Assembly (NCBI RefSeq): GCF_030250645.1 | Contig: NZ_JASSVS010000006.1 | Span: 186,001 to 250,000 of the forward strand | Length of the DNA stretch: 64,000 nucleotides | Direction: 5' to 3' | Source of the DNA: Marinobacter azerbaijanicus | Lineage (GTDB): Bacteria; Pseudomonadota; Gammaproteobacteria; Pseudomonadales; Oleiphilaceae | In this document: one piece after another, positions 24,259 through 32,368 of the stretch | Layout of the letters: each line of letters opens with the position of its first letter | How positions within the stretch are numbered: position 1 is the stretch's first letter | Made by a program: the position numbers and the translations under genes | Notes under the pieces: generated by a model | Databases searched by the model: none | Seen by the model: the letters and a program-made list of their open reading frames with translations, nothing else | Told to the model about the DNA's origin: nothing

Positions 24259-25630
24259 TGTCCTTGTCAGCATCCAGCCATCGATAAAGAGTGCGGCGAT
24301 TCACACCCAGTATCTGGGCGGCACGCCGTTTGTTCCCCTCCACCGCATCAATGACACGTGCAGCATAATCCCGCTGCACCTGGTCCAGCGTGGGCCAGTC
24401 CGCCAGGTTACCGGCGGGCAATGCCGGCCTTGCTTCGGCGGTACCTGTCTGGCGTTTGCGCACGCGGGCCGGCAGATGTTCCGGCAGTATGGTATCGCCA
24501 TCACAGAAGGTTACCGCCCGCTCAATGGCGCTGGCCAGCTCCCGGACATTACCGGGAAACGGGTAGTCGGACAGTATGCGCGACGCCACTTCGCTCAGTT
24601 GCAGGAACCCACGGTTGTGGCGCCGCGCCGAATCCCGCAGAAAATGCATGGCAAGAAGATCCACGTCGTCACCCCGCTCCCTCAGTGGCGGCACCAGCAG
24701 AGTCAGGGTTTCCAGGCGGTAATAGAGATCCTCCCGAAAACTGCCCTGCTCCACGGCCTTGACGAGATCCTGATGGGTTGCAGCAATGATTCGAACATCC
24801 ACCGATTCTTCCTGGTCAGCCCCGACCGGTTTGATGGTGCCCTCCTGCAGGACCCGCAACAATTTTGCCTGAAGCGCCAGCGGCATCTCGCCGATCTCGT
24901 CCAGCAACAGGGTGCCACCATGGGCTTCCGCAAACAGCCCCCGGCGGACAGACTTGGCACCGGTGAACGCCCCAGCTTCATGGCCGAAGAATTCGCTTTC
25001 CATCAATTCCTGGGGGATACCCGCACAGTTTACCGGTATGAACGGCCCCTGATTGCGATCGCTTTCCTGATGGATCGCCCTGGCCACCAATTCCTTGCCG
25101 GTGCCGCTTTCCCCGCTCACCAGAACCGCCGCCCCGCTGCGAGCCACCTGCCGGATCTCGGTCCGGAGCTGTTCCATCGCACGGCTTTCACCCACGAGTC
25201 CCAGTGACACATCACCCGCACCCTGTGATTTATAGCGTGCCAGTTCACTGGTCACTGCCGCATGGGCCAGCAACCGCTTGATCTTCAGCCGCAGGTGATC
25301 GGTGGACAATGGTTTGGTGAGGAAGTCATCAGCGCCGGCCTTCAATGCCTCCACAGCCTGATCAACCGTGCCAAAGGCAGTGATGATGATAAAGGGTACG
25401 GAGTGTCCCTCGGCCTGAAGCTGCCGGAGTATCGCAAGACCGTCGCCATCCGGTAACCGGAGATCTGATACGATCAGATCGGGGCGCCATTCCCTCCCCT
25501 TCTGGGATCCTTCCTCAACAGTGCCTGCGCAGCGGACCTGGTAGCCATCCACCTCAAGCTCCTCCGACAGGAGCATTCGCAAACTGGCGTCATCCTCAAC
25601 CAACAGGATTGATGCCGGCCTAGTGTTCAT
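24245..25630 (-). CDS. NtrC-family sigma-54-dependent response regulator
   Basis: This is a 461-residue regulator. Its receiver domain has phospho-acceptor Asp56 in SDLRLPDGDG. The sigma-54 AAA+ domain has Walker A SGESGTGKELVARA, GAFTGA loop HEAGAFTGAKS and Walker B LLLDEIGEMP. A Fis-type HTH (GNKRRAAQILGVNRRTLYRW) closes the protein. ATG 25630 has AAGGAG 7 nt upstream; a long upstream extension lies in the kinase gene and is rejected. It overlaps the kinase 3' end by 11 bp. A candidate target promoter lies just beyond the kinase (27252-27266). Confidence 0.93.
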   Translation of the reverse strand: MNTRPASILLVEDDASLRMLLSEELEVDGYQVRCAGTVEEGSQKGREWRPDLIVSDLRLPDGDGLAILRQLQAEGHSVPFIIITAFGTVDQAVEALKAGADDFLTKPLSTDHLRLKIKRLLAHAAVTSELARYKSQGAGDVSLGLVGESRAMEQLRTEIRQVARSGAAVLVSGESGTGKELVARAIHQESDRNQGPFIPVNCAGIPQELMESEFFGHEAGAFTGAKSVRRGLFAEAHGGTLLLDEIGEMPLALQAKLLRVLQEGTIKPVGADQEESVDVRIIAATHQDLVKAVEQGSFREDLYYRLETLTLLVPPLRERGDDVDLLAMHFLRDSARRHNRGFLQLSEVASRILSDYPFPGNVRELASAIERAVTFCDGDTILPEHLPARVRKRQTGTAEARPALPAGNLADWPTLDQVQRDYAARVIDAVEGNKRRAAQILGVNRRTLYRWLDADKDNAGD

Positions 25631-27122
25631 GGTGGTTCTCCTTGGAATGCTCACTGCGCCCGAAGACCGGCCAGAAGGTCGACATGCGACACCCGCCCTG
25701 CGGATTTGATCCGATATCGACCCGGCCGCCATGCTCCTTGAGAACACTGCCGACCACGGCCAGCCCCAACCCGGTACCTTCGCCAGCCGCCCGGGTACTG
25801 AAAAAAGGCTCGAAAATCCGTTCACGTAATGACGGGGTGATGCCCGGGCCGTCGTCGTCTACTCGCAGCTCCCAGAATCCTTCATGTCCCAGCACCGACA
25901 CCGTTACCCGTGACTGGGCAGCCTGGCAGGCATTGCGGATAATATTCAGACACGCCATTTCCAGGCGTGTTGGTTCCGCCAGTATCGCTGCTTGATCAAA
26001 TGGAATATCCGTCCGGATTTCAACTCCCTGACACCGGGGCTCCTCGCCAATACGGCTCGTCAGGTCCCTGACCGTAGCCACCAGGTCCGTCTGCCGCCGG
26101 GAGTCTGGCACATGGCGAAAACAGTCAAGCAGTTGCTGGATAATCAGCGTCATCCGCTCGACCTGATGCTCGATATCCTTCAGGTGTCGTCGGTCATTTT
26201 CGGCCATGTCCCCCCGCCTGAGGATATTGGCCCGGCCCTGAATGACATTCAGCGGCGCGCCCAACTCGTGGGCAACGCCCCCCGCCACGCGGCCAATCAT
26301 GGCAACCTTTTCCTGGTATTTCAGCTGCTCCGACAACTCCTGCTCACGCTCTACACTCTCGCGGATTTCTTTTTCCGCAACGGTCATGCGGGCCCCCATA
26401 TCCTGCAACCCCTCATGGATCTGGCGCAGTTCACGGGGCCCGGCAGGCATGTCATCAACCTGCCAGTGTCCGGGCGCCATCCTTCCCATAATGTTGAGGA
26501 GCCGGCTGACGTGGCGGCCTACCGCGCCATAGTGACCCAGAACCACAACCAGAATGACCATCAGGGACACCACCGACCAGATGCTGACCGCCCAGATGCG
26601 GCTGGACGCAACCAGCTCGTGAAAATCACTGCGTTTACGGGTTACCTGCAATAACCCCTGGATTCGTCCGTCCGCAGCAACCAGTGGAGTGAATTGCGAG
26701 AATACAGATACGCCGTCAACGCGACGAAAAGCACCGTCGAGTTCGCCACTGGCAATTGCCCGTTCGGCACTGTCGCTGCGAGTCACATCGCTATCCGCCA
26801 CGCCCAGGCTGGCAATATGCTGTCCGGCTTCATCAAAAACAGAAGCACCAAACACACGGCCAATGCGGAATATGGATTTGAGGGATTCTCCCATGACGAT
26901 CTCATCGCCATCAGACATAGCCTGGGAAAGCGGGCCGCTGACGGCCCGTGCGACAAGTTCCAGATCCTCCCGCAAACGTTCATTCAGGTTCTGTTCCACC
27001 GCCCCCAGGCCAAGGTAGATAGCCACACCGCTGAACACCATCAGCGGCACAACAATGCTCAGTACCAGGGTCAGGCGTAGCGAACGGAACATTTCCCGCG
27101 CTCTTGATACAGGCGTTTTCAT
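25620..27122 (-). CDS. Membrane sensor histidine kinase of the NtrC-type pair
   Basis: This 500-residue kinase has TM helices at about residues 17-38 and 176-196 flanking a roughly 135-residue periplasmic sensor of single-Cache size. A HAMP-like linker, the phosphoacceptor His285 (GRVAGGVAHELGAPLNVIQG), and an ATPase domain with NIIRNACQAA, DDDGPGI, FEPFFSTRAAGEGTGLGLAV follow. The VAHELGAPLN H-box is of the type found in NtrB/AtoS/RegB-like kinases. ATG 27122 has GGAG 6 nt upstream. The signal is unknown. The gene is first in a minus-strand operon with the regulator and EamA genes. Confidence 0.91.
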   Translation of the reverse strand: MKTPVSRAREMFRSLRLTLVLSIVVPLMVFSGVAIYLGLGAVEQNLNERLREDLELVARAVSGPLSQAMSDGDEIVMGESLKSIFRIGRVFGASVFDEAGQHIASLGVADSDVTRSDSAERAIASGELDGAFRRVDGVSVFSQFTPLVAADGRIQGLLQVTRKRSDFHELVASSRIWAVSIWSVVSLMVILVVVLGHYGAVGRHVSRLLNIMGRMAPGHWQVDDMPAGPRELRQIHEGLQDMGARMTVAEKEIRESVEREQELSEQLKYQEKVAMIGRVAGGVAHELGAPLNVIQGRANILRRGDMAENDRRHLKDIEHQVERMTLIIQQLLDCFRHVPDSRRQTDLVATVRDLTSRIGEEPRCQGVEIRTDIPFDQAAILAEPTRLEMACLNIIRNACQAAQSRVTVSVLGHEGFWELRVDDDGPGITPSLRERIFEPFFSTRAAGEGTGLGLAVVGSVLKEHGGRVDIGSNPQGGCRMSTFWPVFGRSEHSKENHHEH

Positions 27123-27152
27123 AACCCACTCCGACAAACTGTCACGCAGGTA

Positions 27153-27166
27153 TGCCACATGTGACA
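27153..27166. promoter_or_regulatory. Candidate enhancer (activator-binding) palindrome
   Basis: TGCCACATGTGACA is a 14-bp near-perfect dyad (TGCCACA/TGTGACA) about 100 bp upstream of the candidate sigma-54 promoter at 27252. That is the distance at which NtrC-type activators usually bind. Assignment to the neighbouring regulator is inference. Confidence 0.4.
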
Positions 27167-27251
27167 TTTAGCCACAAGCCACATTACATGCCGGTAACAG
27201 AGAATTTCCATAACTCATTGTTTTTGCAATATTTTATCAAATTACAAAAAC

Positions 27252-27266
27252 TGGCACAGACCTTGA
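27252..27266 (+). promoter_or_regulatory. Candidate sigma-54 (-24/-12) promoter for the DUF4168 gene
   Basis: TGGCACAGACCTTGA matches TGGCAC-N5-TTGC with exact spacing; only the final C of the -12 GC is A. It lies about 95 nt upstream of the ATG at 27362. It is adjacent and divergent to the sigma-54 regulator operon. A short dyad AGGAACC-A-GGTTCCT follows downstream in the leader. Confidence 0.55.
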
Positions 27267-27361
27267 TTGGTGGTAGATAGCACTCTAGGAACCAGGTTCC
27301 TTTTAACGCATGATTGCACGCAAAAAGCCAATGCAATCCCCCAAACCAGAAGGAGAGAGTT

Positions 27362-27760
27362 ATGAACAAGCTTCTCGTTTCACTGACCGCATCCCTGGCA
27401 CTGCTTGCCGCCGGCCCTGCAATTGCTCAGGAAAGCCAGCAGAACCCTGAGTCTGCCGATACTGATGGTGGTTACAGCGATCCGGCAGCCGCAGGCTCGC
27501 AGAGTACCAACTTCTCCGATCAGGAGCTGAAGCAGTTCGTCGAAGCCCAGGAAGGCATCAACGATATCCGGGACGAATACATGGAGAAAATCGAGGCGGC
27601 TGATTCACAGCAAAAGGCTCAGGAACTGCAAATGGAAGCCAACGATGAAATGGTGACGGTGATTGAGGATGCCGGTATGGATATCCCCACCTACAATTCC
27701 ATCGCAACCGCTTACAATAGCGAGCCACAGGTACGTAACCGTGTCGACGCCCTGATGTAA
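27362..27760 (+). CDS. DUF4168 family exported protein
   Basis: This 132-residue protein has a clear signal peptide cleaved after AGPAIA-QE, then a Ser/Gly-rich linker. A helical DUF4168-like domain follows (FSDQELKQFVEAQEGINDIRDEYMEKI...). AAGGAGAGAGTT precedes the ATG at 27362. The family is periplasmic or secreted and of unknown function. Its candidate sigma-54 promoter and divergent NtrC-type two-component genes suggest it is the output of that system. Confidence 0.84.
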   Translation: MNKLLVSLTASLALLAAGPAIAQESQQNPESADTDGGYSDPAAAGSQSTNFSDQELKQFVEAQEGINDIRDEYMEKIEAADSQQKAQELQMEANDEMVTVIEDAGMDIPTYNSIATAYNSEPQVRNRVDALM

Positions 27761-27786
27761 GCACCACCCTGCGGTCGTTTATTGGT

Positions 27787-27814
27787 AAGGCCCTGCTTCG
27801 GCAGGGCCTTTCTG
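27787..27814 (+). terminator. Rho-independent terminator after the DUF4168 gene
   Basis: Perfect 10-bp stem AAGGCCCTGC/GCAGGGCCTT with a TTCG tetraloop, followed by TCTGG, 26 nt after the stop. Confidence 0.88.
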
Positions 27815-27900
27815 GTTATGGAGGGGGATCGACGTCCATAACAGCCATTGATTGTGGTACCTTGTCTGCATTGTTTTGCAGATATCAACGGAGACAGGAC

Positions 27901-28992
27901 ATGCGAAGACTCTGCCGCGGGCTAACCCCATTGCTTGGGATGGTGATGCTTTTGCTGGCAGGTTGCTCAGACAGCCCGGATACGGTAACGGGCAGCGACA
28001 GGGATGAAAAATCCTCCTACCCTGTAACCTGGCGCTTCGCGCTTGAGGAAATTGAAGGCAGTGTACAGCACCGTTACGCCCTGGAACTCAAGGACCGGAT
28101 CGAGAGCATCTCGGATGGCAACATTGTTATTGATATCTTTCCCTATGGATCTATCGGCACCTCCCTTCAACTGACCGACCTGGCCCGGGAAGGCTCGGTT
28201 CATCTGGCCTTCGCCTCACCCGGCCACCTGGCCGATGTGATTCCCGAGGTTGGGGTATTCACGCTCCATTACCTGTTGTCAGACGACGAGAATGTAAACC
28301 GTGACATTCTTGCCAGTGAAGAACTGGTGCAGCTGTTTCGCGAACCCTACGGGGAGCAGAACCTCAAGCTTCTCGGTTTCGTGCCTGAGGGCTGGATCGT
28401 GTGGACGGCAAACAAACCCCTGAAGAGACCTGAAGATTTCGACGGTCTTGCAATCCGCACCATGACGTCGGAAATCGCAGCGGAATCCTATAGGGCCTAT
28501 GGCGCAACCCCCACCCCTACCCCGTTTTCCCAGGTATACAGTGATCTCCAGTTACGCCGTATCGACGGGCAGGCCAACCCGGTCTTTGCCATTGAGGAGA
28601 TGGGGTTTTACGAAGTCCAGAACACCATGACATTCGCAAGACCGGCCCAGTTCGTTACCTCGGTGGTTTCAAACAGGAGCTGGTTTGATGGCCTTCCCGA
28701 GGATCAGCGGGAGTGGCTGGAAAATGCCCTTGATGAGGTTGCCCCCCTGGCTTACGAGGTACAGGCGGAACTCAATGCCCGACGCCTTGAAACCATCAGG
28801 GAAAACAGCAACATCAACATGGTTGAGCTGACGGAAGAGGAGCGCGAGCGGTTTCGCAAGGCAAGCCTGCCAGTTCGCGACAGCTATGCCCGTATTGCGG
28901 GTGAGCGCGGAGAGAGGATTCTCGACCGGCTTCTGACCCTGGTCCGCGAAGCAGAAGCGAAAACGCCCACACCCGCTTCAACAGACCAGTAA
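27901..28992 (+). CDS. TRAP-type (DctP) solute-binding lipoprotein without adjacent permease
   Basis: This 363-residue DctP-family binding protein has a lipoprotein signal (MLLLAGC). The DctP blocks follow: YALELKDRIESISDGNIVIDIFP, GSIGTSLQLTDLAREGSVHLAF, KPLKRPEDFDGLAIRTMTS and QVYSDLQLRRIDGQANP. The carboxylate-binding Arg is in LAIRTMTS. The start at 27901 has GGAGACAGGAC just upstream. Neither the DctQ nor the DctM membrane subunit is nearby, so it either partners with a distant permease or acts as a sensor/scavenger. It converges with rlmJ with a 2-nt gap and no terminator between them. Confidence 0.86.
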   Translation: MRRLCRGLTPLLGMVMLLLAGCSDSPDTVTGSDRDEKSSYPVTWRFALEEIEGSVQHRYALELKDRIESISDGNIVIDIFPYGSIGTSLQLTDLAREGSVHLAFASPGHLADVIPEVGVFTLHYLLSDDENVNRDILASEELVQLFREPYGEQNLKLLGFVPEGWIVWTANKPLKRPEDFDGLAIRTMTSEIAAESYRAYGATPTPTPFSQVYSDLQLRRIDGQANPVFAIEEMGFYEVQNTMTFARPAQFVTSVVSNRSWFDGLPEDQREWLENALDEVAPLAYEVQAELNARRLETIRENSNINMVELTEEERERFRKASLPVRDSYARIAGERGERILDRLLTLVREAEAKTPTPASTDQ

Positions 28993-28994
28993 CA

Positions 28995-29837
28995 TTACTC
29001 GGGCACCAGCCATTCCACCGTTGACGTAATACCCAGGCACTCATCATCAGAAATGGCCTGCATCATCGCGGCAAGTCGGCCATCAAATCCCCAGGGCGGA
29101 TTAACCACTAGCATTCCCGACCCGGACATGCCACGTTCAGGCGGCTGATCCAGCGTAATTTCATTACAGAGTACCTTGCGGACGGCACCCTCGGATATCG
29201 CACTCTTCAGCCGCTCGTCAGGCCTGCCCGCCAGTATCGGATACCAGATCAGGTACACCCCGTGCCGACATTTCTGCCAGGCCCGCGAAAGTGTCTGTGC
29301 AACCTCCTCATAATCGCTCTTGACCTCATAGGAGGGATCGATCAGCACTAACAGTCTTGGCTGCCTGGGCGGCAGGTGGCGGAGTAATCCCTTCAGCCCG
29401 TCTTCCTGTAGGACCCTGATGCCGGAACGTCCGGCAGCCCACCGGGCCAGGGTATCGCCCTCTGCAGGATGCAGCTCAAACGCCGTAAGACTGTCCTGCT
29501 GACGAAGGTAACGGCATAACCAGCGCGGTGAACCCGGGTACTGCTGCAGTTGCCCGTTTGCACCTTCACCTGAGGCCAGTTCATCCAACATGGCCTGCCA
29601 GTCGTCAGACCCCAGATGCGCACGAAAGGGCCAGACCCGCTGGACTCCAGAGGCCGCTTCCCGCGTCTTCAGCGCCCTCTCGCTGTCAAGGTCATAGCTG
29701 GCACTGCCCGCATGGGTATCAAAGCAGGCAATAGCCGAGGGTTTGGACTGCATCATTCGCATTGCCAGGACCAATGCAGAATGCTTCTGGATATCGGCAA
29801 AATTACCGGCGTGAAAAGCGTGGAGATAACTCAGCAT
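28995..29837 (-). CDS. rlmJ: 23S rRNA (adenine-2030-N6)-methyltransferase RlmJ
   Basis: This 280-residue Rossmann methyltransferase begins MLSYLHAFHAGNFADIQKHS, the RlmJ hallmark. It continues with the SAM-binding YDTHAG-like FDTHAGSASYDL, the split helical insertion, and a catalytic DPPY-type motif seen as LIDPSYEVKSDY. It methylates A2030 of 23S rRNA. AGGAG precedes the ATG. Confidence 0.93.
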   Translation of the reverse strand: MLSYLHAFHAGNFADIQKHSALVLAMRMMQSKPSAIACFDTHAGSASYDLDSERALKTREAASGVQRVWPFRAHLGSDDWQAMLDELASGEGANGQLQQYPGSPRWLCRYLRQQDSLTAFELHPAEGDTLARWAAGRSGIRVLQEDGLKGLLRHLPPRQPRLLVLIDPSYEVKSDYEEVAQTLSRAWQKCRHGVYLIWYPILAGRPDERLKSAISEGAVRKVLCNEITLDQPPERGMSGSGMLVVNPPWGFDGRLAAMMQAISDDECLGITSTVEWLVPE

Positions 29838-29965
29838 TCCAGACTCCTGAACATTGAAAAACCATTAGGCTACAGGTCCATCCTCCATGGCAAATATTTT
29901 CGGTCTTCGAGGCTGCCCGAAGTTACTGGTATCCTTGCATTAAATATTTTCCGGAGGAAAGTACC

Positions 29966-31285
29966 TTGGCTGGCAACAACCGCAACAGGGACACTATTGA
30001 TCAGCTCTATCGCCTGATTGCAAATGAGGAAGACGCACGGGTCTGCAAGGATATCCCGGCGGAGGCCTGCCAGGAGGTGCCCCGTAACTTTTTCCTGATT
30101 CTGGGTAGCAACGTCCTGACCAAGCTGGGCGATCTGCTGATCAGCCCCAAAACCGTGCTGGCCTGGCTTCTGAGCGCGATTGGCGCCCCTGCGCTGGTTG
30201 CCTGGCTGGTACCTATCCGGGAATCCGGCTCCATGGTGCCGCAAATGGTTATCGCGGCCTGGGTCCGGCGCCAGGCCGTTCGCAAATGGTTCTGGACCCT
30301 GGGAAGTTTTGGCCAGGCGGCCAGTGTCGTAGCCATGGCAGCAAGCGTGTGGTTCCTGGAGGGGTATGCCGCCGGAAGTGGCGTCGTCGCTTCACTTATT
30401 GTGTTTTCACTGGCCCGCGGATTCTGCTCCGTGTCCATGAAGGACGTTCAGGGTAAATGTATTCCGAAAACCCGTCGTGGCCGGCTCTCCGGGCTGGCCT
30501 CCACGATCGGAGGTAGCGCCACCGTGGTTCTGACGGCCCTGCTGTTCTGGGACCGTGGAGATCCCACCATCGCCTTTTTTACCGTCCTTTTGCTTTTGGC
30601 AGCCGCTCTCTGGGTGATCGCCGGCGTGCTCTTTGCCGGGGTAAAGGAATACGAAGGCGAAACCGGTGGTGGTGGAAATGCCATGGAAGAAGCGTTAAGG
30701 AGCCTTTCCCTGCTCCGCGATAACGTGCCGTTCCGGAACTTCGTGATTACCCGGGCGCTGCTTCTCTCTTCAGCCCTTGCCTCACCGTATTTTGTGGTTC
30801 TTGCTCAAAAAGAGTCTGATATCGGCTGGATGCTGGGTTTCTTTCTGCTGGCCAGCAGTCTCGCCAGCTCGCTCAGTGCCAGTTTCTGGGGTTGGGCTGC
30901 AGACACCTCAAGCCGGAAGGTCATGATTCGTGGTGCCGCCATAGCCAGCGGGGTTTGCCTGGTGGTGGGCACCACTGCAACGATCTTCGGAACTGGAATA
31001 GGCAGCGTCTGGTTCTACCCGGTCGCTTTCTTCGTTCTGAACGTTGCTCATGCTGGTGTTCGGCTGGGCAGAAAAACCTATCTTGTGGATATGGCGGGAG
31101 GTAATAAACGAACCGACTATACGGCTGTAAGCAATACCGTAATCGGCGGCCTGCTCCTGCTGGTTGGTGGCCTCACAGCTCTGGTCTCACTGGTATCCGA
31201 TGTGGCGGTCATTGTAGTACTGGGCCTTATGGGGTTTGCTGGCATGCTGAGTGCGCTGCGGCTGAAGGAAGTGACTTCAGATTGA
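29966..31285 (+). CDS. MFS-type membrane transporter of unknown substrate
   Basis: This 439-residue protein has a hydrophilic N-terminus of about 40 residues followed by around 12 hydrophobic segments. An MFS-like inter-helix basic motif (KCIPKTRRGRLSGLAS) and a second-half GWAADTSSRKVMI are present. The start is TTG at 29966 with GGAGG 8 nt upstream; no nearby ATG fits. No specificity motif is recognised. It is transcribed away from rlmJ. Confidence 0.78.
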   Translation: MAGNNRNRDTIDQLYRLIANEEDARVCKDIPAEACQEVPRNFFLILGSNVLTKLGDLLISPKTVLAWLLSAIGAPALVAWLVPIRESGSMVPQMVIAAWVRRQAVRKWFWTLGSFGQAASVVAMAASVWFLEGYAAGSGVVASLIVFSLARGFCSVSMKDVQGKCIPKTRRGRLSGLASTIGGSATVVLTALLFWDRGDPTIAFFTVLLLLAAALWVIAGVLFAGVKEYEGETGGGGNAMEEALRSLSLLRDNVPFRNFVITRALLLSSALASPYFVVLAQKESDIGWMLGFFLLASSLASSLSASFWGWAADTSSRKVMIRGAAIASGVCLVVGTTATIFGTGIGSVWFYPVAFFVLNVAHAGVRLGRKTYLVDMAGGNKRTDYTAVSNTVIGGLLLLVGGLTALVSLVSDVAVIVVLGLMGFAGMLSALRLKEVTSD

Positions 31286-31451
31286 CCTGCACGACTGAGA
31301 CATGCGTCACAAAAAGCAATGTTATTGGAACCATTCTGGTGCATCTTACGTGAAGTGCCATAATCACCAACACGGAAACCTGGCACCGGGATAATAAAAC
31401 AGGGACGTGTCGTTCCACCACTGCGCAGTCGTTGCAAACAGAGGCAGAGCT

Positions 31452-31745
31452 ATGCGAACAGACACACCAATACCCAGTAAACACCAGGGCCGGCTGATCC
31501 ATACCTTGTATGGTTGGTACGCTCTGACCCGCGAACAGTCAGATCTTGGCCCATTCGACACACCCGAGAAGGCCTCCAGGGCTCTCAATGGCCACATCAA
31601 GGTCTTCAAGGGTCTAAATTCGCGGCTTCCAGGGCAGCCGGGGCGGATGCACCTCCACGACGCAGCCCAATGCAGCAGGACGAACTGCGGTCTCTGCGTT
31701 GAAGCCAGAATTGTTGAGCAATCGTTGATGGTGGCGACATCATGA
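31452..31745 (+). CDS. Small protein resembling the DUF6316 family
   Basis: This 97-residue protein starts MRTDTPIPSKHQGRLI with GAGG 7 nt upstream. The segment GWYALTREQSDLGPFDTPEKASRAL resembles a short domain (W-Y-x-x-T-R-E-x-x-x-x-G-P-F) that I recall from Pseudomonas-type DUF6316 proteins. The C-terminal half adds a cysteine cluster (CSRTNCGLC) that could bind metal. It is not a membrane protein. Its stop overlaps the next small gene (ATGA). Function is unknown. Confidence 0.66.
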   Translation: MRTDTPIPSKHQGRLIHTLYGWYALTREQSDLGPFDTPEKASRALNGHIKVFKGLNSRLPGQPGRMHLHDAAQCSRTNCGLCVEARIVEQSLMVATS

Positions 31746-31876
31746 ACGGTAGGCGCGAACCCGGAACTGCTCACGGCAACAACCTGGTGCCACCCCATCG
31801 CCGGGCCAGGGTGGCCTTCGCATTGATTTTCTTCTCTCTGAGCCTGTCTTTCCTGAACTACGTAGGCCCTCTCTGA
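31742..31876 (+). CDS. 44-residue predicted single-pass membrane protein
   Basis: An ATG overlaps the stop of the preceding gene (ATGA) and opens a 44-codon frame: a basic N-terminus (MNGRREPGTAHG..., HRRARVA) and one hydrophobic helix (FALIFFSLSLSFLNYVG). Coupled start, positive-inside charge and the immediately following terminator support a real microprotein. No homologue is recognised. Confidence 0.55.
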   Translation: MNGRREPGTAHGNNLVPPHRRARVAFALIFFSLSLSFLNYVGPL

Positions 31877-31881
31877 ATGCA

Positions 31882-31918
31882 CTTTCTGTCCCGGCGCGCC
31901 AGGTGCCGGGACAGAAAG
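31882..31918. terminator. Bidirectional hairpin terminator
   Basis: Perfect 14-bp stem CTTTCTGTCCCGGC/GCCGGGACAGAAAG (31882-31895, 31905-31918) between the small-protein pair and the convergent membrane protein gene. T-runs are weak on both sides. Confidence 0.75.
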
Positions 31919-31937
31919 GAGCCATTGCCGGTGACCA

Positions 31938-32303
31938 CTACAACGGCGCTTTCCCATCGTTCAGTGCCAGGGCGCCTTTGACGATGCGGTAGATTATCCA
32001 GATGGATATACCCAGCAACACGAACCACCCGATAATCAGGGGGGTAGTCACAATGCCGACGACGGTCCACAACAGCCCTATCCAGAACGTACGGATCTGC
32101 CAGCGGAAATGTGGCTCTATCCAGGTGTCCCGGACGTCGTCAAGCTTGACGTAGTTGATGATGACGCCAGCCAGGCCGGTAATGCCTCCCACAAAAAACG
32201 ATAGTGCCTGAAGGATATAGACCAGAACGGCCAGGTTGCGCCCCGGCTCCTCACGGCGGTCCAGCGGGTCCTCATTGGCGGGAATGTATTCAGACTCGGG
32301 CAC
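31938..32303 (-). CDS. DUF4870-like small membrane protein
   Basis: This 121-residue protein has three hydrophobic helices. A polar N-terminus is followed by NLAVLVYILQALSFFVGGITGLAGVIINYVK, DTWIEPHFRWQIRTFWIGLLW and a final helix ending in WIIYRIVKG. The pattern (V-Y-x-L-Q-x-x-S, HFRWQIRTFW) matches DUF4870/Tic20-like membrane proteins. A GTG start at 32303 is chosen because AAGGAG lies 6 nt upstream; no ATG fits. Function is unknown. Confidence 0.78.
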   Translation of the reverse strand: MPESEYIPANEDPLDRREEPGRNLAVLVYILQALSFFVGGITGLAGVIINYVKLDDVRDTWIEPHFRWQIRTFWIGLLWTVVGIVTTPLIIGWFVLLGISIWIIYRIVKGALALNDGKAPL

Positions 32304-32368
32304 GGGATTCTCCTTTAACTGGGCACCAAAAGTGTACCACAGCAACCCGGCCCGAAAACTGAGGCCAA

